A stretch of DNA of 39,016 nt, from the NCBI GenBank assembly GCA_022778905.1, contig JALFRV010000156.1, positions 1 to 39,016 of the forward strand, read 5' to 3'. The notes beneath the pieces were generated by a model. The model was not told the origin of the DNA, searched no databases, and worked only from the letters and a program-made list of their open reading frames with translations. The position numbers were made by a program, and so were the translations under genes. Positions 36,729 to 39,016 of the stretch are shown piece by piece (the stretch's first letter is position 1; each line of letters starts with the position of its first letter). Source of the DNA: Prevotella sp. (GTDB lineage: Bacteria > Bacteroidota > Bacteroidia > Bacteroidales > Bacteroidaceae).

Positions 36729-37724
36729 ATGAAAGATTTGAAAAGAAATATCGCCATTGTGTGTGGTGGTGACTCGTCCGAGCATGATGTGTCCATGCGA
36801 TCCGCACAGGGACTCTACAGCTTCTTTGACAAGGAGCGCTACAATGTCTATATCGTCGATGTCAAAGGACTGGACTGGCAGGTGCACACAGATAACGGAC
36901 AGACTTCCCGGATCGACCGTAACGACTTCTCGTTCGTCAAGGACGGCAAGGCCGTCATATTCGATTACGCCTACATCACCATCCATGGCCAGCCCGGCGA
37001 GAATGGTCCGCTGCAGGGATATTTCGACTTACTGCGCATCCCTTACTCCACGAGCGGCGTGCTGGTCGAAGCAATGACCTTCGATAAGTATGTCCTCAAC
37101 AACTACCTGCGTGGCTTCGGCATCCGCGTGGCCGACAGTATGCTGCTCCGACGTGGCGACAGTTACGACGAGCAGGCTATCGAACGCCGGCTCGGCATGC
37201 CGTGTTTCGTCAAGCCGGCAGCCGACGGAAGCAGCTTCGGAGTCAGCAAGGTGAAGAACGCCGATCAGCTTTCGCCGGCCCTGCGTGTGGCTTTCATGGA
37301 AAGCAATGAGGTGATGATCGAGCGCTTCCTCGATGGTGTGGAGATCTCGCAGGGTGTCTACAAGACGCGCGAAAAGAGCGTCGTCTTCCCCGCAACGGAA
37401 GTTGTGACGAGCAATGAGTTCTTCGATTACGATGCCAAATACAACGGACAGGTCCAGGAGATCACCCCTGCCCGCATCGCTCCCGAGACCGCCGAGCGCG
37501 TCTCGGCATTGACCAGCCGCATCTATGACATACTCCACTGCAACGGGATCATACGCATTGACTATATCATCTCTAAGGACAAGGACGGCCAGGATCAGAT
37601 TAACATGCTCGAGATCAACACCACTCCGGGCATGACAGTCACCAGCTTCATTCCCCAGCAGGTCCGTGCGGCCGGTCTGGACATCAAGGATGTGCTGACC
37701 GACATCGTGGAGAACCAGTTCTGA
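36729..37724 (+). CDS. ddl: D-alanine--D-alanine ligase
   Basis: IAIVCGGDSSEHDVSMRSA, CFVKPAADGSSFGVSKV, MLEINTTPGMTVTSFIPQQ; ATG at 36729 preferred. Confidence 0.94.
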   Translation: MKDLKRNIAIVCGGDSSEHDVSMRSAQGLYSFFDKERYNVYIVDVKGLDWQVHTDNGQTSRIDRNDFSFVKDGKAVIFDYAYITIHGQPGENGPLQGYFDLLRIPYSTSGVLVEAMTFDKYVLNNYLRGFGIRVADSMLLRRGDSYDEQAIERRLGMPCFVKPAADGSSFGVSKVKNADQLSPALRVAFMESNEVMIERFLDGVEISQGVYKTREKSVVFPATEVVTSNEFFDYDAKYNGQVQEITPARIAPETAERVSALTSRIYDILHCNGIIRIDYIISKDKDGQDQINMLEINTTPGMTVTSFIPQQVRAAGLDIKDVLTDIVENQF

Positions 37725-37797
37725 ACCTGTCCTTCGCATTGCCCGTTCCTATGAGGAGGCGGAAACATATACCATCAACCTATTAAACAGCGTGCTT

Positions 37798-37956
37798 ATG
37801 AAGATTCCTGAGATTTTTGATCCGATCCGTCCGTTCGAACCGGATGGATTGCCGGCAGCACACGACCGGACGCCGGGGAAGGACGAACCGTTCCTTCGGG
37901 AGCGGATCCTCACAAGGTACGCCAACCCGGCTATCAACTCCCTGAGCGCCCTATGA
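37798..37956 (+). pseudogene. 52-aa ORF, possibly a degraded or truncated N-terminus of the acyltransferase often found after ddl in Bacteroidota
   Basis: MKIPEIFDPIRPFEPDGLPAAHDRTPGKDEPFLRERILTRYANPAINSLSAL; first ~20 aa resemble remembered acyltransferase N-termini; ATGA overlap with the next gene. Confidence 0.35.
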
Positions 37957-38615
37957 GCCGGAGCCCGATCCTCCTCTGCCTGCTTCTGATCATGGCTGCA
38001 TGTACGGCGGATCAGTATGACACGGGCGACGGACGATACTCCTATCTGTCCGCCGACTTTGTCCGGGCGCACACGAGCATGGCCGGCGCGGTCGATTATG
38101 CCGTCACTGACGACGGCGACTCGCTGATCCTGAATCCGGAGGGCAAGGCTTCGTGGGCGACAAAGGCCGATTCTGTCTATCGCGCACTGCTATATTATAA
38201 TAAGGTGAAAGGTGGGGCTGAACCGGTGGTGATCACCCGGGTGCCGGTCATCATCCCCCTGGCGACCTCCCGTCCGGACACGCTGCGCACCGATCCCGTG
38301 ACTTTCGAGAGTGCCTGGGTGAGCAAGGACGGCCGCTATCTGAATGTGGGCTATGCCGTGAAGACCGGCCGGAGTGATCAGGCTGACACGCAATACCAGA
38401 CGCTCGGCATCCGTCTCGACTCGGCGGTGGCCGACACCGAGGGGCGGAGAAGAATATCGCTGACCATGTACCACGACCAGCATGGCGTGCCGGAATATTA
38501 CTCTGTGCGCGGTTATGTGAGCATCCCGTTGGACAAGGTGCAGCGTCCGTGCACATTGGAGCTGACGGTCAACACTTATTCCGGCGTGGTCCGCCGGGAG
38601 TTCCGGTGTGAATAG
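37953..38615 (+). CDS. NigD-like lipoprotein
   Basis: Lipobox LLIMAAC; C-terminal pattern of NigD-like Bacteroidota lipoproteins (from memory). Confidence 0.7.
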   Translation: MSRSPILLCLLLIMAACTADQYDTGDGRYSYLSADFVRAHTSMAGAVDYAVTDDGDSLILNPEGKASWATKADSVYRALLYYNKVKGGAEPVVITRVPVIIPLATSRPDTLRTDPVTFESAWVSKDGRYLNVGYAVKTGRSDQADTQYQTLGIRLDSAVADTEGRRRISLTMYHDQHGVPEYYSVRGYVSIPLDKVQRPCTLELTVNTYSGVVRREFRCE

Positions 38616-38645
38616 GCAGACGGTCCATTGCCGGATCCGAAAGGC

Positions 38646-38682
38646 AAAAGTGCATAGCCCGATTGCGGCTATGCACTTTTTT
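38646..38682. terminator. Strong bidirectional Rho-independent terminator
   Basis: AAAAGTGCATAGCC-cgattgc-GGCTATGCACTTTTTT between convergent genes. Confidence 0.92.
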
Positions 38683-38689
38683 CTGCTCT

Positions 38690-39016
38690 TTATCGTCCGA
38701 GTTTGACAGCTAACTTGTCCAGCATGTCGGCCGTCATGGCACTCAAGTCGTAGTCGGGCGTCCATCCCCACTCTTCGCGTGCACAGCTGTCGTCCATCCG
38801 GTCGGGCCAGCTGTCGGCGATACATTGCTTGAGCGGGTCGATCTCGTAGTCCATCTCGAAGGCCGGTTTGTGCTTTCTGATTTCCTCGAAGATGGTCTCC
38901 GGTCCGAAGCTCATGGAGGTGATGTTGAAGCTGTTGCGGTGGATGAGCTTGTCGGGATCGGCTTCCATGAGCATCATGGTGGCCTTGAGGGCATCGGGCA
39001 TGTAGATCATGTCCAT
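38690..39016 (-). CDS. NAD-dependent epimerase / L-threonine 3-dehydrogenase-like, C-terminal part (start beyond window)
   Basis: MDMIYMPDALKATMMLMEADPDKLIHRNSFNITSMSFGPETIFEEIRKHKP...IADSWPDRMDDSCAREEWGWTPDYDL. Confidence 0.88.
   Translation of the reverse strand: MDMIYMPDALKATMMLMEADPDKLIHRNSFNITSMSFGPETIFEEIRKHKPAFEMDYEIDPLKQCIADSWPDRMDDSCAREEWGWTPDYDLSAMTADMLDKLAVKLGR

Overview
This 39 kb window looks like ordinary chromosome from a fairly GC-rich Bacteroidota (Prevotellaceae-like) bacterium. I base that on the TAnnTTTG-type promoters, an argF'-type transcarbamylase, a NigD-like lipoprotein, a DUF4450-like protein and PiT fused to a PhoU-like domain. No rRNA, tRNA, CRISPR array, prophage or transposase is visible. 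Gene content from left to right: proB (5' truncated)-proA-argF'; an alpha/beta hydrolase; threonine aldolase; a minus-strand export operon (TolC, HlyD, three large FtsX/MacB-type permeases, one ATPase); a divergent plus-strand operon with a sigma-54 response regulator, a histidine kinase and a B12-binding radical SAM protein; radC; a PhoB/PhoR-like pair convergent with a PiT phosphate transporter; a DUF59 protein and an LpxH-like hydrolase; a 1005-aa DUF4450-like protein; a GT2; efp; rpmH; PASTA-rluD-ddl; a small ORF; a NigD-like lipoprotein; and a partial threonine-dehydrogenase-like epimerase. The two strongest leads are: (1) the divergent sigma-54/radical SAM/export cassette, whose intergenic region carries a perfect GAGTGTCCAA...TTGGACACTC operator and a -24/-12-like promoter; and (2) several dispersed intergenic palindromes built from short iterated words, including two diverged copies with a conserved asymmetric core, an 83-bp palindrome in two copies, and a hairpin mosaic with a 44-bp block repeated exactly in inverted orientation. 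All product calls come from reading the sequence and were not checked by database search.
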